A stretch of 64,000 bases of DNA from Plenodomus lindquistii. Its lineage: Eukaryota > Ascomycota > Dothideomycetes > Pleosporales > Leptosphaeriaceae. Location: positions 1,736,001 to 1,800,000 of the forward strand of contig JANUWI010000001.1 in NCBI GenBank assembly GCA_025504975.1. The letters are read 5' to 3'. A program made the translations under genes and the position numbers. Positions 42,505-54,102 of the stretch are shown piece after piece. The notes under the pieces were generated by a model, which saw nothing but the letters and a program-made list of their open reading frames with translations, had not been told where the DNA came from and did not search any database. How positions within the stretch are numbered: position 1 is the first letter of the stretch; each line of letters opens with the position of its first letter.

Positions 42505-45125
42505 TCAATCAACGATACCTGGTGGTAGAAACGAGATGTAATCAATAGGCGCGGCTTCGAGACCGTTCGGCTGTCCGGTGATCCGTACCACGTCGCCTTG
42601 CTGAACTACGACGCCTCGAAACGTGATGCGCGCCGCCGTGTGACCATCTAGATACCTAGAAGGCTCATGACCGAGCTTTTCTTCCAAGTCTCCCGTCCAC
42701 CGAAACACGGTATGATTGCCAATTTCGAGCTGGTATTTGGCTTTGCCCGCGAACAAGTCGTAATAGTTCACAGCGACATTGTATGTTCCTGATGCGAAGG
42801 AGACACGCGCAGTCGCGGTACCCATGGTGGTGTTGGAGATCGTAACGATTGCTGTCGATCCCGAGGCAGTCTCAAACGGATTCACAACGTATGGCTTGTA
42901 ACCATCGAGGCTCATACTCTCGGCTTCGATGCGATAAGGGTGATTTCCAACTCTCTTCGCCTCGTCGGGGATAGATGAGAGGTTGTAGAAATATTGGTTG
43001 ATAGCGTCGCGCCAGACAAGTGAATGACCTGCTTGGTACGTTTGCCGGAAGAGAACGTGGTCGAATCTTTCGTCATCTATCTTCCCCTTAAGAGACTCCC
43101 ACTGCCCCACGAATTCCTGTGCGGTAGCCGCGCCCTCATAGTGAGCATCGTAAAAATGCTGAATGACAGTCTTGCCAGACTTCAATCGGTGCGTATATGG
43201 AACATGGTGAAACCACAACAGGAGATTGTCGGGCGTATTCTCGATGTTGTTGTATATGTCCGCAATCTCAGGAGGATAATGGCCAGCGTTGCCTGTTCCG
43301 TTCTCAATCGTACGGTCCATTCCAATGGTCACATTACCAGCCCGTAACCACTGGCCCCACCCGTTATTGTCCTGTGACGCAGGATTAGGTCCAAAGTGAG
43401 TGTAGAGGATATCCGTCAGAGTCTGAACACCAAGATTGCCACTGTAGTTCTCGTAAGCAGGCCACGACTTCATCGAGATGTCTGTAATGGTGTTCAGGAC
43501 GTCCTTGTCGAAACCAAAAGTTAAACGAGTCCAGTCCTGGAGGATGTCCTCAGAGCCAAGCGAGGCGTCCCATGCCAGTTTCCCGTACGCGTATAGATTC
43601 TAGCAAAGTCAGCGATCATATTTGATTTGATTCATGGCTCTCGTCACTCACAGACATTGCCATATGGCTACCAAGCCATGTGGTGTTCAATCCGGCCCCT
43701 GGAACGCCTGCATAACCACCAAGCGGTCGCTTAAATCTCTGCCCCGAGACGACGTCTTTTACTTTTGTGGATTTGTTCTCCGCTCTCAGATCAAAGTCTA
43801 AAATCTCTTTCCAGAGAGGAGCAAGGTAAACGTGATGACAATTTTGACCAAGATATTCTGGTGTGACCTGCAGCTCAATGGCCGTGCTTGTGTTGTACAA
43901 TGCTGAGAATAGTGGTGACGCAGGTTCGCGGACCTGGAAGTCGATGGGTCCATACTTGATCTGTATAACTACGTTCTCATCGAACTCTCCATCCAAGTGT
44001 TGAAAGAATTCCAATTGCGCGTTAGCTCGGTCGCTGGTCCAGTTGGCGTAAGAGATATGGTTATCATAGACAAAAGCGCGGAACATGACGACACCTCCGT
44101 ATGGCTTCGCAGCTCGGGCAAACCTATAATTAGAAGTAACGCATTAGTCTTTGTATAACCGTTTCGCATGAGAGTGGAACGTACATGTTCGCACCATCAG
44201 CTAGCGTGCGGTTGTACGTCAAAGGACCGGGTTGGCCCTCGCTGTTCGCCTTGACTAGGTAGCCGGCCATGTCAGGAACCTTCTCGTATATCCGGTCAGT
44301 GATGTTCGCCCACCAGGCATCGACTCTTGGATCAAGAGGATCGAATGTGCCCAGAGTCGCATTAGGCGAAGCAAAGTTGAGCGAGATGCCGAGCTGAACC
44401 CCATATGGCCGCATCGCGTCGGCCAATCTACCCAAACCCTCCACGTTTCGTGCGCTGAGTAGTGATGCGTTTGCGTTGACATTATTGACAACAACGCCGT
44501 TGATGCGAATCGACGCGAGTAACCTTGCATACTCCGCGACGTGCGTGGTATTGTCGACCACGTATCCGCCCTTGAAGAACATGGAAGGTCCACCGTAACC
44601 ACGTTCAATGCTGCCATCCATATTGTCCCACTCATTCGTCCATCGGATGGGTACCTGGGGGTTCGACACAAGGGTATCTTCCGTAAAGTTGTTCTGTGCT
44701 ATACGCGACAGATATTCGAAAGCACCATAAAGTGCGCCACGTTCGTTGTGTCCCACGATGATGACCTGATCTGACGATGTGCTCAAGTAGAACCCATCTT
44801 CTTCGATCTGCTCTGCTTCCTCGAGATAGCCGTAAGCATCGGCGTATGCATCCACTGTCCCGACTATTATAGAAGACGAGTTTCCTGTTGGTGTTGCACT
44901 AATATTGAGTTGTCTGCCAAATACGCCCTCAATGCCTCTCCGAAGTTCTCGCCCTGCTGTGAAGACGGGACTGGTCGTAGTCGAATTCAATGCAACTATA
45001 GTAGAAGGCACCATCTGGGAACTCCGTAGGTCTGGTATGGGAGCATATCGCAACCATCCTTGAGATCCATCTTCTGCAACGGCGAGGGCAAAGAGCAGGC
45101 CCACTGGGGCGAGAGAGAGACGCAT
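42505..45125 (-). CDS. aguA: Secreted alpha-glucuronidase, GH67
   Basis: Three exons on the minus strand: 44185-45125, 43652-44123, 42505-43599 (835 aa, matching Aspergillus AguA). The signal peptide is MRLSLAPVGLLFALAVA. The GH67 catalytic barrel is in the middle: LVKANSEGQPGPLTYNR, AFVYDNHISYANWTSD and NVVIQIKYGPIDFQVREP, supplying the conserved acidic residues. NTTWLGSHMAMSNLYAYG spans the second splice site, and GNHPYRIEAESMSLDGYKPY opens the C-terminal domain. The enzyme removes 4-O-methyl-glucuronic acid from the ends of xylo-oligosaccharides and works with xylanases. More than ten N-glycosylation sequons fit secretion. The promoter carries TATA, XlnR-type and CreA-type motifs. Confidence 0.96.
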
Positions 45126-45188
45126 AGTGAGATTGAAGGTGGATCCTGATTGCACACCAGGGTTTCGTGCTGCTGATCAGGGCATTCC

Positions 45189-45194
45189 TTTATA
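45189..45194 (-). promoter_or_regulatory. TATA box of aguA
   Basis: TATAAA on the minus strand, about 64 bp upstream of the aguA start codon. Confidence 0.6.
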
Positions 45195-45310
45195 CTAGAT
45201 GCCATGGTTCTTGCTCTGCGTCCAAGACGTCACTAAGGGGCTCCGTTAAGCAAATCCTTGGGAATCTTCGCTGGGCATTCACACATCGGTCTCAAACAAC
45301 CGTTCATTCA

Positions 45311-45317
45311 GGCTAAA
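45311..45317 (+). promoter_or_regulatory. XlnR/Xyr1-type site GGCTAAA upstream of aguA
   Basis: Exact GGCTAAA, the known target of the xylanolytic activator XlnR, about 186 bp upstream of the aguA start. The 7-mer is expected about once per 8 kb on either strand. Confidence 0.55.
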
Positions 45318-45411
45318 GACCTTACTAGGGCCGAAGAAAATTCCCGGTTCTGCGCAAGCGTACGGAGTACGAGGCGTGGCTGGAGAAGTCTGGTGCACGA
45401 TGCCCCGAATT

Positions 45412-45417
45412 GCGGGG
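45412..45417 (+). promoter_or_regulatory. CreA-type site GCGGGG upstream of aguA
   Basis: GCGGGG fits SYGGRG, the carbon-catabolite repressor site. Such sites are common by chance, and a single site is weak evidence. Confidence 0.35.
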
Positions 45418-46669
45418 AGGTAGCGCAGGAATACGGGGATCGCGTGGGTTAGTGGCCGGCAGTCACGTCGATCGGCGCAGGACATGATGAGAAGAAGTCG
45501 TGCACTAACGGTGTTAAGTAATGTTGAAAAGCAAAGCCGAAGCGCTTCCATGAGCTCCGTAGCGAAGGGCCGAAGTCTAACAGTGTACGCACGTGACGCG
45601 AGAAGCTGTGAAGGCAGGAAATTTGGGAAGGCGCGACAACCAGGTGGCCCGACCTCGGAGGAAAGCGCCAGCATCATCAGAGATATCCGGTTCAATCTCG
45701 ACGAACTCACAACCACGCATAACGATCCCCATTAACACGATCTTGCTCGATCCTGCACTTTCCGGTGTTATGTTAGGCGGACAGCTTTCAGACAAGTCGG
45801 GCTTCTGGCGCACACTAGCCATCTTTTCGCGTTGCTATGCTGTAACGTGAGCACAAGACACAATCGATGCCTCATATGGGACCGCTGAGCGCGAAATGGC
45901 ATGCATCGACTGAAATTGAGATTGTCTGTCCACTCCGGTGGCACTCGTGTATTGCAAGTCATCGTCTGTTGCAATATGCAGACTCAAGGCACGCTTCAAA
46001 GCGCAACGACAGGCGATCAAAGCAACCAAGACCACAATAGTATACCCAAAAACATATCCAAGGTCTCTTGTGACACGTCAAGGTATCGCTGTGAACTCCT
46101 TGCCATCATGCACTTATACTGGTGATCGGTGGTTTAAGCATGCTTCAATCCCAGGAGCTTCTTCACCTCGTGGACACATGTATCCACAGATCATCTGGAA
46201 TAGGCATCTTTGAACAGAAGTCTTCCTATCAGTGACACATGGCGTGCCTGATAATGCAGGTGTGATCTAATTTTACCTGGCTATTGACGAAATCGAGGGC
46301 GCGACGGCAACATAATCGAGACTGTACTACTGAGGAAGTTGAGCGTCTCTTGGAACCATCACTTCCAGTATCTCTCTCACCTGGATACTTTCATACATGT
46401 CACATAGGCTAGTGTACATATCAGAGCTGTATGCAAGCCGCACCATCCATGTCGGACCCGCAATTCCCCTCTTACTCGATAGACACAACACCTCACAAAT
46501 CATCGGTCTCACTCACCCTTACTAGTTGAGCGAGCCAGAGCTCAGTTCGATCGACTCTCTTGCCTATACACGCAGCGGCCTCTACGTACTCGACCGCTGA
46601 CCACAGACAGACAATCGACCTGGACGAGGAAAGGCCACACGAGATTCCCGAACATATTCAGCGGAAGGC

Positions 46670-48174
46670 ATGGCTTCTGCTCACGTAGCGCCTACTGCTC
46701 CCATAAGTAAGAACCCATTGAGATGGAACCTAGGGCTAGTGCATGAACGAGCTCTAGCAGAATTTGCTCACGACTTCGAATCGTTACCAGCCACATGGAG
46801 TCTTGACTTCGAATCACAACCTGTGCAAATGAATGTTCCATCCCGACCGTCACTTTTCCAGCCAATACAGCCAGCTACGATTATGCTAAAGCTTGGTCAC
46901 ACTGACAGCCATGACGACCCTGTTCCAACTGGTTCAATGTGGGCTGCCATCCACGGCGATAGCCACAACGAGATACGCCACATACACAAGTCACCAGAGC
47001 AAACAATCTTGGATGAACGGGTATGTCACAAGATTCTCCGCCATGTAAACTTCGAGGAGCCGTTCTGCGACATTGGAGACAAGTTGACATCGTCGAGGAC
47101 AGCGTCTAGCATGATTCGAGCGCTCGTGCTGTACTACTTTCTGGCTGCCGGGTACATCGAAGAGATCGGTGATTACAATACGTTTTGGAAGGACTTCGGG
47201 AAGGCCTGTGGCTGGGTGGCACGCAATGGAGAGCGTCCAAAGCCCGGACTACGCGCAGTGCAGGGAGCAGAGGGTAACCAGGTGCCTACCAGTGATGTTT
47301 CGTCATACGATCCGGAACAAATAAGCCCAGGTAAGTTCTGAATCTCTCACAAGAAAGGAGTGTTGAAGCTGATCGAGCATAGTACTCGATCGAACGAAGA
47401 GCGAGCCCATGGAGTCCGTAGACACTCAAGTGAAGCGCGCAATTCCCGAAGCGAATATGACTGAGTATTGTAGGTACCCAACAAGGACAAATGCTCTGAC
47501 ACAAGACTTACCATCTTACAGCGACGCCAAAGCGTTCTAGGATTTTCCAAGCAGCAGACAACGCCCATTGCCAGCCGCCGTGTCGCATTACGACCAAGAT
47601 GAAATCAACTTCAAACACCACAGAGTCTACGACACAAACGAACGACACGAATGCGACGCACTTGGAAGACTGTTTTAAAGCCAGCGAAGCAGACTGTGCG
47701 CGTCTCAAGCTTCAGCTCGATGCCGTGTCTGCGAATCATGCCCAGTCAGAGACTCGCAACCGCAGTTCAACAACACGAATCGAGGAATTGACGACACGCA
47801 ACACAGATCTACAGACGCAGAATAGCACACTCACCACACGCATCCACGAACTCCAAACACAGCAGGACTACGATCAAAACGCCTACAATGGTCTCAAGCA
47901 TAAATACGACCAACTGCTCCTCGATACCACGGACAGCAGACAAGCAAACAATAAGCTTGAGGTCGAGTACAATGATCTGAAAAGTCGTACGTCGGTTGTG
48001 GAAGCGACTAGTAAAGTTCAACAGCGGGAGAACGACGGATTACGATCGACAGTGCAGGATTTGGAGGCGAAGCTCAAGAAGACGATTGAGAATGTACAGC
48101 GACTGCAGCAGCTTTTGAAGAAGGAGCTTGGCGAGCTCGACCGGGAGTATGGGGAGGTACTAGAGGATGAGTGA
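46670..48174 (+). CDS. Hypothetical protein with C-terminal coiled coil
   Basis: Three exons, 46670-47330, 47383-47469 and 47522-48174, phases consistent (466 aa). The introns are short (52 nt each), with GTAAGT and GTAGGT donors. The N-terminal ~220 residues (LRWNLGLVHERALAEFAHDF, RVCHKILRHVNFEEPFCDIG, YIEEIGDYNTFWKDFGKACG) may be a small folded domain that I do not recognise. Residues ~290-465 form a long coiled coil rich in Gln, Thr, Asn and Leu (TTRIEELTTRNTDLQTQNS, VQRLQQLLKKELGELDREYG). Without splicing it would look like two genes. It is divergent from aguA. Confidence 0.7.
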
Positions 48175-49227
48175 ATGAACTTGTAGCTGGGCGGAAAGGG
48201 AGTTACTGGCAGGATGCGTTCGCTGTGCAAGAGGGTTGATGACGACAGCTGGTACATGGTGGGATCAAAAGCTCATGGTTCATGGTTTCATTTCAATTGT
48301 TTTCTGCTTGGCAATCTCCCACTCCTCGTTCTGTTGAGGCGTCTTGGAGTAGGGATAGTCAAAATTGATTTATGCGCATAGTCTGCTAAGGTGCAGACTG
48401 GCAGAATTGATATGCGACATAGTACCAAGAGGCTATCATGCTTTCCATCAGTTCACGATAATCTGCACAAGTCGTACACATCAGGATCATCGGTGGCTCG
48501 TCGGAATAGAGAGCCAATCATATCAGTGCTCCTATCTCATGTTACTTGCAGTGGTTTTTTTTGTTAGGGCTGGACGGCGTTGATGGTGGGTGCATGGCGG
48601 GGCCACGAGGCGATGCAAGCGCATCACCGCCTTCATGCAGGGACAGGCTCGAGGCACACCGTGTTGTCAGGCGACGAGGCTCTGGATTCCAGAGTGTGGG
48701 GAAGGGCGGTTCTCGTGATGTTGGTCCAAGTGTGTGCAGTGACACGATTGAAAATTTTGTTGCATTCAACAGCGCTGGGGGAAGAGCAAAGAAAGTATGA
48801 TCGCGGAGGCTGCGTGGGGTAAGTACCAGGTTCAAGGTGATAGAGTGACAACGTTGCGGCAATTAGCCTTGCATCAACAGATGTCAAGATAGGCGATGAC
48901 AGCTCCCCCAGGTAAAAGTCACGATAATTTTGGTGGGGGAACAGGTGAGAATCGGAGGCGAGGCCATGCACGAGGGTGAACAACCAATCGACCAGCCACG
49001 CTCCGCTAGAGGCAACCAATGACGTAAGACCGGGTCCCACCTTCCCCCTGCCGCTGCGCCTTTGCTTGACAGCTCAGCAGCCGCTACGATATTTATTCAG
49101 ACGCCCCAACAAAACCCTGACGGCTCCTTCATCCATCTTCTTATACTCCTCACTCACTCCTCTCACACACGTCAATTGACACCCCCTTCATACACAATCC
49201 CCTTCGACACACTACACAACCGCAACC
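48175..49227. other. Promoter region of the HAD hydrolase gene
   Basis: 1.05 kb. The last ~200 bp are pyrimidine- and AC-rich, as expected for a highly expressed fungal promoter and leader, with an A/T-rich GATATTTATTC near 49.09 kb. Open frames at 48.5-49.0 kb are not convincing. Confidence 0.5.
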
Positions 49228-50026
49228 ATGGGCAAGGTAAACATCTTATCATTCACCCCGCCATGCCCCGCGCTGACCATTGAGACAGGCAAAGTACATC
49301 ATGCTCGACTGCGACAACACGCTCGTTCAGTCTGAGCGTGTTGCCTTCGCGGCCTGCGCCGAGCTGACCAACGAGGTCATGAAGAAGCACAACATCGACG
49401 CCACATACACTGCCGACTCGCTGCTCGAGGACTTTGTCGGCCACAACTTCCGCGGTATGCTCAAGGGCCTGCAGAAGAAGCACAACTTCACCATGCCCGA
49501 GGACGAGCTCGAGGACTTTGTCCAGCAGGAGCTGGGCGCCGTCACCCGCAAGCTCAGCCAGGAGGCTGTCGAGTGCCCCGGTGTCACCACTGAGCTCAAC
49601 AAGCTCAAGGAGCAGGGCTACCCCATGTCGGTTGTCAGCACCTCAGCCAAGAGCCGTGTTGTCGCTTCCATCGAGAAGGCCGGCATTGCCCACTTCTTCC
49701 CCCCAGAGCACGTCTACTCTGCCGCCACCTCGCTCAACCCACCCAGCTCCAAGCCCGACCCGGCCATCTACCTCTACGCTGCTGAGCAGCTCGGCGTCAA
49801 GCCCCACGAGGCTGTCACCGTCGAGGACTCCAAGAGCGGAGCCACCGCTGCCATGCGCGCTGGCATTCCCTGCATCGGCTACGTCGGTATCTACGGCATT
49901 GAGGAGGGCAAGGAGAAGATGGAGGAGATGGCCAAGCTTCTCACTGAGGAGACCAAGTGCGCTGCCATCATGTACGACTGGAAGGAGTTCCAGGAGTGCC
50001 TGAAGAAGGTCGAGGCCAAGTTGTAA
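49228..50026 (+). CDS. HAD-superfamily hydrolase (beta-phosphoglucomutase-like)
   Basis: Two exons: a 9-nt first exon, 49228-49236 (ATG GGC AAG), and 49289-50026 (248 aa). HAD motif I is IMLDCDNTLVQSE, with the nucleophile and acid-base Asp pair. Motif II lies in SVVSTSAKSRVVA, and motifs III/IV in KPDPAIYLYAAEQLG and EAVTVEDSKSGATAAMRAG. A helical cap follows motif I. Fungal members act on small phosphorylated metabolites; the substrate is unknown. Codon choice is extremely biased: almost every Lys is AAG, and most Ala, Gly, Thr and Val codons end in C. This is unlike the neighbours and is the usual mark of a highly expressed gene. Confidence 0.9.
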
Positions 50027-51564
50027 ACTTGTCCCTTCCTAGAGCACTGCGCTCCACACTACGACAAAACTTTTGATGAGCTCTACCCTGCAGGAGCAGT
50101 GGAGATTGACGACACATGGACGATGACCAAAATCACTGCATGACGACTATATAGACTCAGGAATGCATTCTTACTGGACTCTGTCCGGATTGCGAAGTAG
50201 CGCAAATCCTCCACATCTTGTGATTCTGTTGACAGATTTTTGTGAGTGACGTAACGACAGCTTGTTAGTCTAGAGTAGTGTCAGTTGGTCAGGGCAGCCG
50301 CGACTACCGTGTAGATAGCGGCTCAACACGCCGCCAGCCCCGCCATTGCCGACCCCACCGCCACTCAATCCCACTGACGCCCCTCTGTCACGCTAACCCT
50401 TCACGCGGTTTTTCACGCGACACAACGCGTCTTGTCCTATGCATCTGCGAGCTTTTGAGAGAGTTTGCGAGGATTGGCATCCTGTTGTGTCTCGAAAGCC
50501 ATGGTCTTAAAGCTGCTCTCTGCCCGCGTGCGAGTCGCACCAAGGAAACTTCACTGCGGTAGTTTTGACCGCGTGCGATACACCAAGAACTCATCAAATT
50601 TCACTCAATCAATCATGCGAATGACGATCTTGGATTCTACCCGGATAATGCATTGCTGTTGTCGCTGAACGGTCTGGGCTACCTGCACCGCGAGACGCTG
50701 CCATGCCTCACCCCTCACCCACCTATCTCACAGTGCCGTTCCGATCCTTACGATGGCATGCTATGAGCCAGTCGGGAACCATTCTCGGCCACTGGCACTC
50801 ACCTCTGGACTTGTTGCCAAACAGGCAGCTGCTAATCAAGGTACCAGGTACCACGCGTATGTACAATGCGCTGTCGACAAGCGACCCTGTAATGGTGTTA
50901 TCGAGTACAAGGACTATTCGATGCTACCCTACTATATACGTGAACAACGTACAATGGACTTCTTGGTGTCTATGCAGCAAGAGTCAGATGTCTTTGCTCT
51001 GAAAAAGCTCTTGGATGCACTGAGCATACAGCCTCCTGCCACATATCTACATGAAAAACGGTTTGTGCAATTCCAACCCTCGGCAGCAACGGAAAACATG
51101 AAACTTTGTCGGTCACCCAGCATCCTTATCTTTCCAATACACCAGGGATCTGCGTCTCGGCAGTCTGGGCATTAATGTCTCCGCTGGACAGAAGCAAGGG
51201 TATAGCCGTCGCCAAGGCATGCTTAAATGAAGCCTCCTTCCTAACCGGTAACCTCGAAGCTTTCGCTCATCTGACACCACCAATCTTGATGGCTGTCCAG
51301 CGCTCGACTTCATATACGCGCTGCTCATCGCACCCTCGGATCGCCAATCAAGACCCCGTGATGGATTTTGTAATGGAGTACGAGGTGGACCAAAGTGTCA
51401 AGAAGGGCAGGTAACCTCTCCACCTGCCGGACTAGCCATAGGCAGTACAGTGTTGAGAATGGCGAATCGAGCACCTAGCTGTCCGGGGACATCGTATAAA
51501 GATCTCTTGAAGTAGGTACTAAACTTGCAGCCACCATCCGCCTCAACGCCTGCGCTCCGGAATC
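50027..51564. other. Intergenic region with an unassigned open frame
   Basis: 1.5 kb. A plus-strand frame from 50753 (140 codons, including YIREQRTMDFLVSMQQESD) looks protein-like in composition, but I found no clear start, splice partner or family. It may be a relic or a fast-evolving gene. The last ~150 bp are the promoter of the secreted protein gene. Confidence 0.4.
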
Positions 51565-53236
51565 ATGTTTGTACGAAGCGCACTTCTCTCCCTGGCTGCT
51601 CTTGCGGCAGCCAAGGAGATGCCAAAGGATGAGACCAAAGCGGCACAGCTGTACGACTCTGGTATCAGACACGCGAACAACGTCGCACTGAAGAAGGTAG
51701 CTGTCCTTTCCACTAATGTGTAGTATGGTGCTAATCAACTTTGCAGGAATCCTGGGCACGACAGGAGGCTTTGGGCGCATACAACTCGGCACAATACCCT
51801 GAGATCAAGAACAAGGTCGAGTGCATCAACGGCACTGCGACCGCAGGAGCCGATGTTTTCAAGTGTAGCAACGTCCGTATGCTCGCCGCGTTGCCACAAT
51901 CGTATACTGACTTGTTGTCAGATCGATCTTCTCCACTTCTTGCCTCATGACAAGCTCGGAAGCACTCGTGGCGTGGGATCTTCTTCGTGGGGTAGGTATT
52001 TCAAAAGTGTCGCAACGTTCTGTACTCACCAAAACTAGGATGGACCTCTGACGATGGTCGCGAGTTCGTTGCTATCGGCCAGCAAGATGGTGCTGCATTC
52101 GCCGAGATCAGCAAAGAAGGAAAATTGATTTACCTTGGACGCCTCCCAGCATACTCGACACCTTCAACATGGCGAGAAATCCGTGGTCAGAAGAACCTCA
52201 TGATCATTGGCAGTGAGGCTGAGCAGCACGGTATCCAGATCTTCGACATGAAGAAGCTTCTTACTGTTGATCCTGCCAAACCAGTCACCTACAGCAACTC
52301 CAAAGATTTGACTGGTCATTACAATGGCCTCCCCATCGGCCGCGCGCACAACGTCGTGACTAACCCAGAGACAAACTTCATTTATGCAGTTGGTGCGGCG
52401 CCCAGGACCGACAAGTGCAAGTCTGGCATCATCTTCATCGATATTTCGAATCCTGCGAAGCCGACGAGCCCGGGATGGTGAGTTTCCTCGATCCGGTATA
52501 ATCTCTACACTTGCTGATATCATGTTCGCAGTGCGTCCCAAGACGGCTATGTGCACGATGCTCAGTGCCTCATCTACCGCGGTCCCGACAAGGCGTACGT
52601 TGGCCGTGAGATCTGCTACGGCTACAACGAGGACTCGTTGACTATCTATGATGTTACTGACAAGAAGGCGCCCGTAATCCTATCCAACACATCCTACGAG
52701 GGTGCTGCATACACCCACCAGGGACAGGTCTTGGACCCTCAAAACCAGCAGTACCTCCTGCTCGACGATGAGTACGACGAGTACGACAAGGTCGGACCTG
52801 GTATCCCAGGCAACCCAATTACCTACATCTGGGATATCTCTTCTTTGAAGAAGCCAAAGCAGACTGGTCTGTACAAGAGCCCGGCCAAGGGCATTGACCA
52901 CAACCAGTATATCTCCAATGGTTACGCGTACCAGAGCAACTACGGTACAGGATTCCGCGTCTTGGATGTTCGCTCTATTCCCAGCGACCCAACCGGTAAG
53001 GGTGTAAAGGAAGTCGGTTTCTTTGGTAAGGGCATCGCGCAAGTCCGTCAAGATTACGGTTGCTGACACTTCCAGACATCTACCCCGAAGATGATAACCA
53101 ACCAGGAGGTGGCTCAGTCGACTTTGTCGGTTCATGGTCGAGCTACGCCCTGTTCAAGAGTGGTCACATGCTCGTGAACACCATGGAGCGCGGCGTTTTC
53201 ATTGTCAAGTTCAAGGCGGGCTACCCGAAGAAATAA
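51565..53236 (+). CDS. Secreted LVIVD / choice-of-anchor-B family protein
   Basis: Six exons: 51565-51696, 51747-51872, 51922-51991, 52039-52477, 52532-53025, 53076-53236 (473 aa), all in phase. The signal peptide is MFVRSALLSLAALAAA. Conserved pieces are LHFLPHDKLGSTRG, GWTSDDGREFVAIGQQDGAAF, PIGRAHNVVTNPETNFIYAV, IIFIDISNPAKPT, VHDAQCLIYRGPDKAYVGRE and GIDHNQYISNGYAYQSNYGTG. These repeated I-x-D-I-S / I-W-D-I-S blades form an LVIVD-type propeller. Fungal members are often labelled 'regulatory P domain' proteins; no activity is established. The CDS ends 867 bp before a secreted aminopeptidase gene in the same orientation. Confidence 0.85.
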
Positions 53237-54102
53237 ATCGCGACATGTCACCAGCTTATCGCGTATTCGCCTATAGCACAGACATGATGTAGTGCAACAC
53301 AGTACTGCCGATACAGGTGCACTACTTGCGTAGCGTCAGGTTCGCATGAACTCGATACAAATCAATAACATACTCAACCATGAACAAACTTTTGCCTCCA
53401 GCTTTACTCATCTACACACAGTAGCGTAGTCATTTCTAACCTCATCGATGCTGAACCAGTAACGTTTCCAATTTGCCTTCGAGTTCGCTGCGCCACTGTT
53501 GATCCGGCCTTCCCGTGCGACCTACTACAATCACCCGTCTTGCTACACCATGTCCCTTGCATCTCCACTGCGCCACCTCAAGATCTGAGCAACGGCTCTG
53601 CGCGCAAGACCTGGTGGCAGGTGGCCTTATTATGTACCCAGACTTCATTTGTTCTTGATTGTGGCGTTTCTTCGCCAAGTCCACTTTCGCGGGGTTTCCA
53701 TCAAGTGCCTTGGCTCCGCGACTTCCTTCCCAATCAAGTTCTCTCCGGACTCGAACTAATATCTTCCGCCCAGCGACTACTTTGTCCTCCTTCCTGTTGT
53801 AACACGATCTTGCGCGCCAAGCATGCAATTTATCTTTCGCCTCATCCCATCACTCGGGCAGCGGTCCACTGCATGTTCCTCCTCGCGGTTCCCTGCGGTT
53901 CCTGAATGACGCTTCGCCTCCGTATGCTCAGGTAGCTGCCTGTCTGGGTTAGCACTATGGGCGGACAGTGAAGTATGGCGAGATTCTTGGGCCTACTATA
54001 CGCGTCCTGCGGTAGGTATATAGGCTCAATGGATCTCCATTATACTTCTTGAGTCACAGCCTCCTCACCCACCTACTCAACCTTCATTCTTTACAACCCA
54101 AG
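53237..54102. other. Promoter region of the M28 aminopeptidase gene
   Basis: 866 bp with a TATATA element near the right end. A 121-codon plus-strand frame at 53.5-53.9 kb is not supported. Confidence 0.5.
54017..54022 (+). promoter_or_regulatory. TATA box of the M28 aminopeptidase gene
   Basis: TATATA about 81 bp upstream of the start codon, a normal distance for a fungal promoter with a short leader. Confidence 0.5.

Larger units (their letters stand above)
45126..46669. other. aguA promoter and intergenic region
   Basis: 1.5 kb between the divergent starts of aguA and the coiled-coil protein gene. Regulatory motifs for aguA are listed separately. The remainder has no recognised gene; a 145-codon minus-strand frame at 45.3-45.7 kb has no family-like content. 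Confidence 0.55.

Noticed and set aside
45279..45716. 145-codon minus-strand frame upstream of aguA
   Set aside because: Overlaps the promoter motifs of aguA and has no family-like content.
50932..51123. Minus-strand 63-codon frame in the 50-51 kb gap
   Set aside because: Short, no signal peptide or domain, opposite to the more protein-like plus-strand frame.
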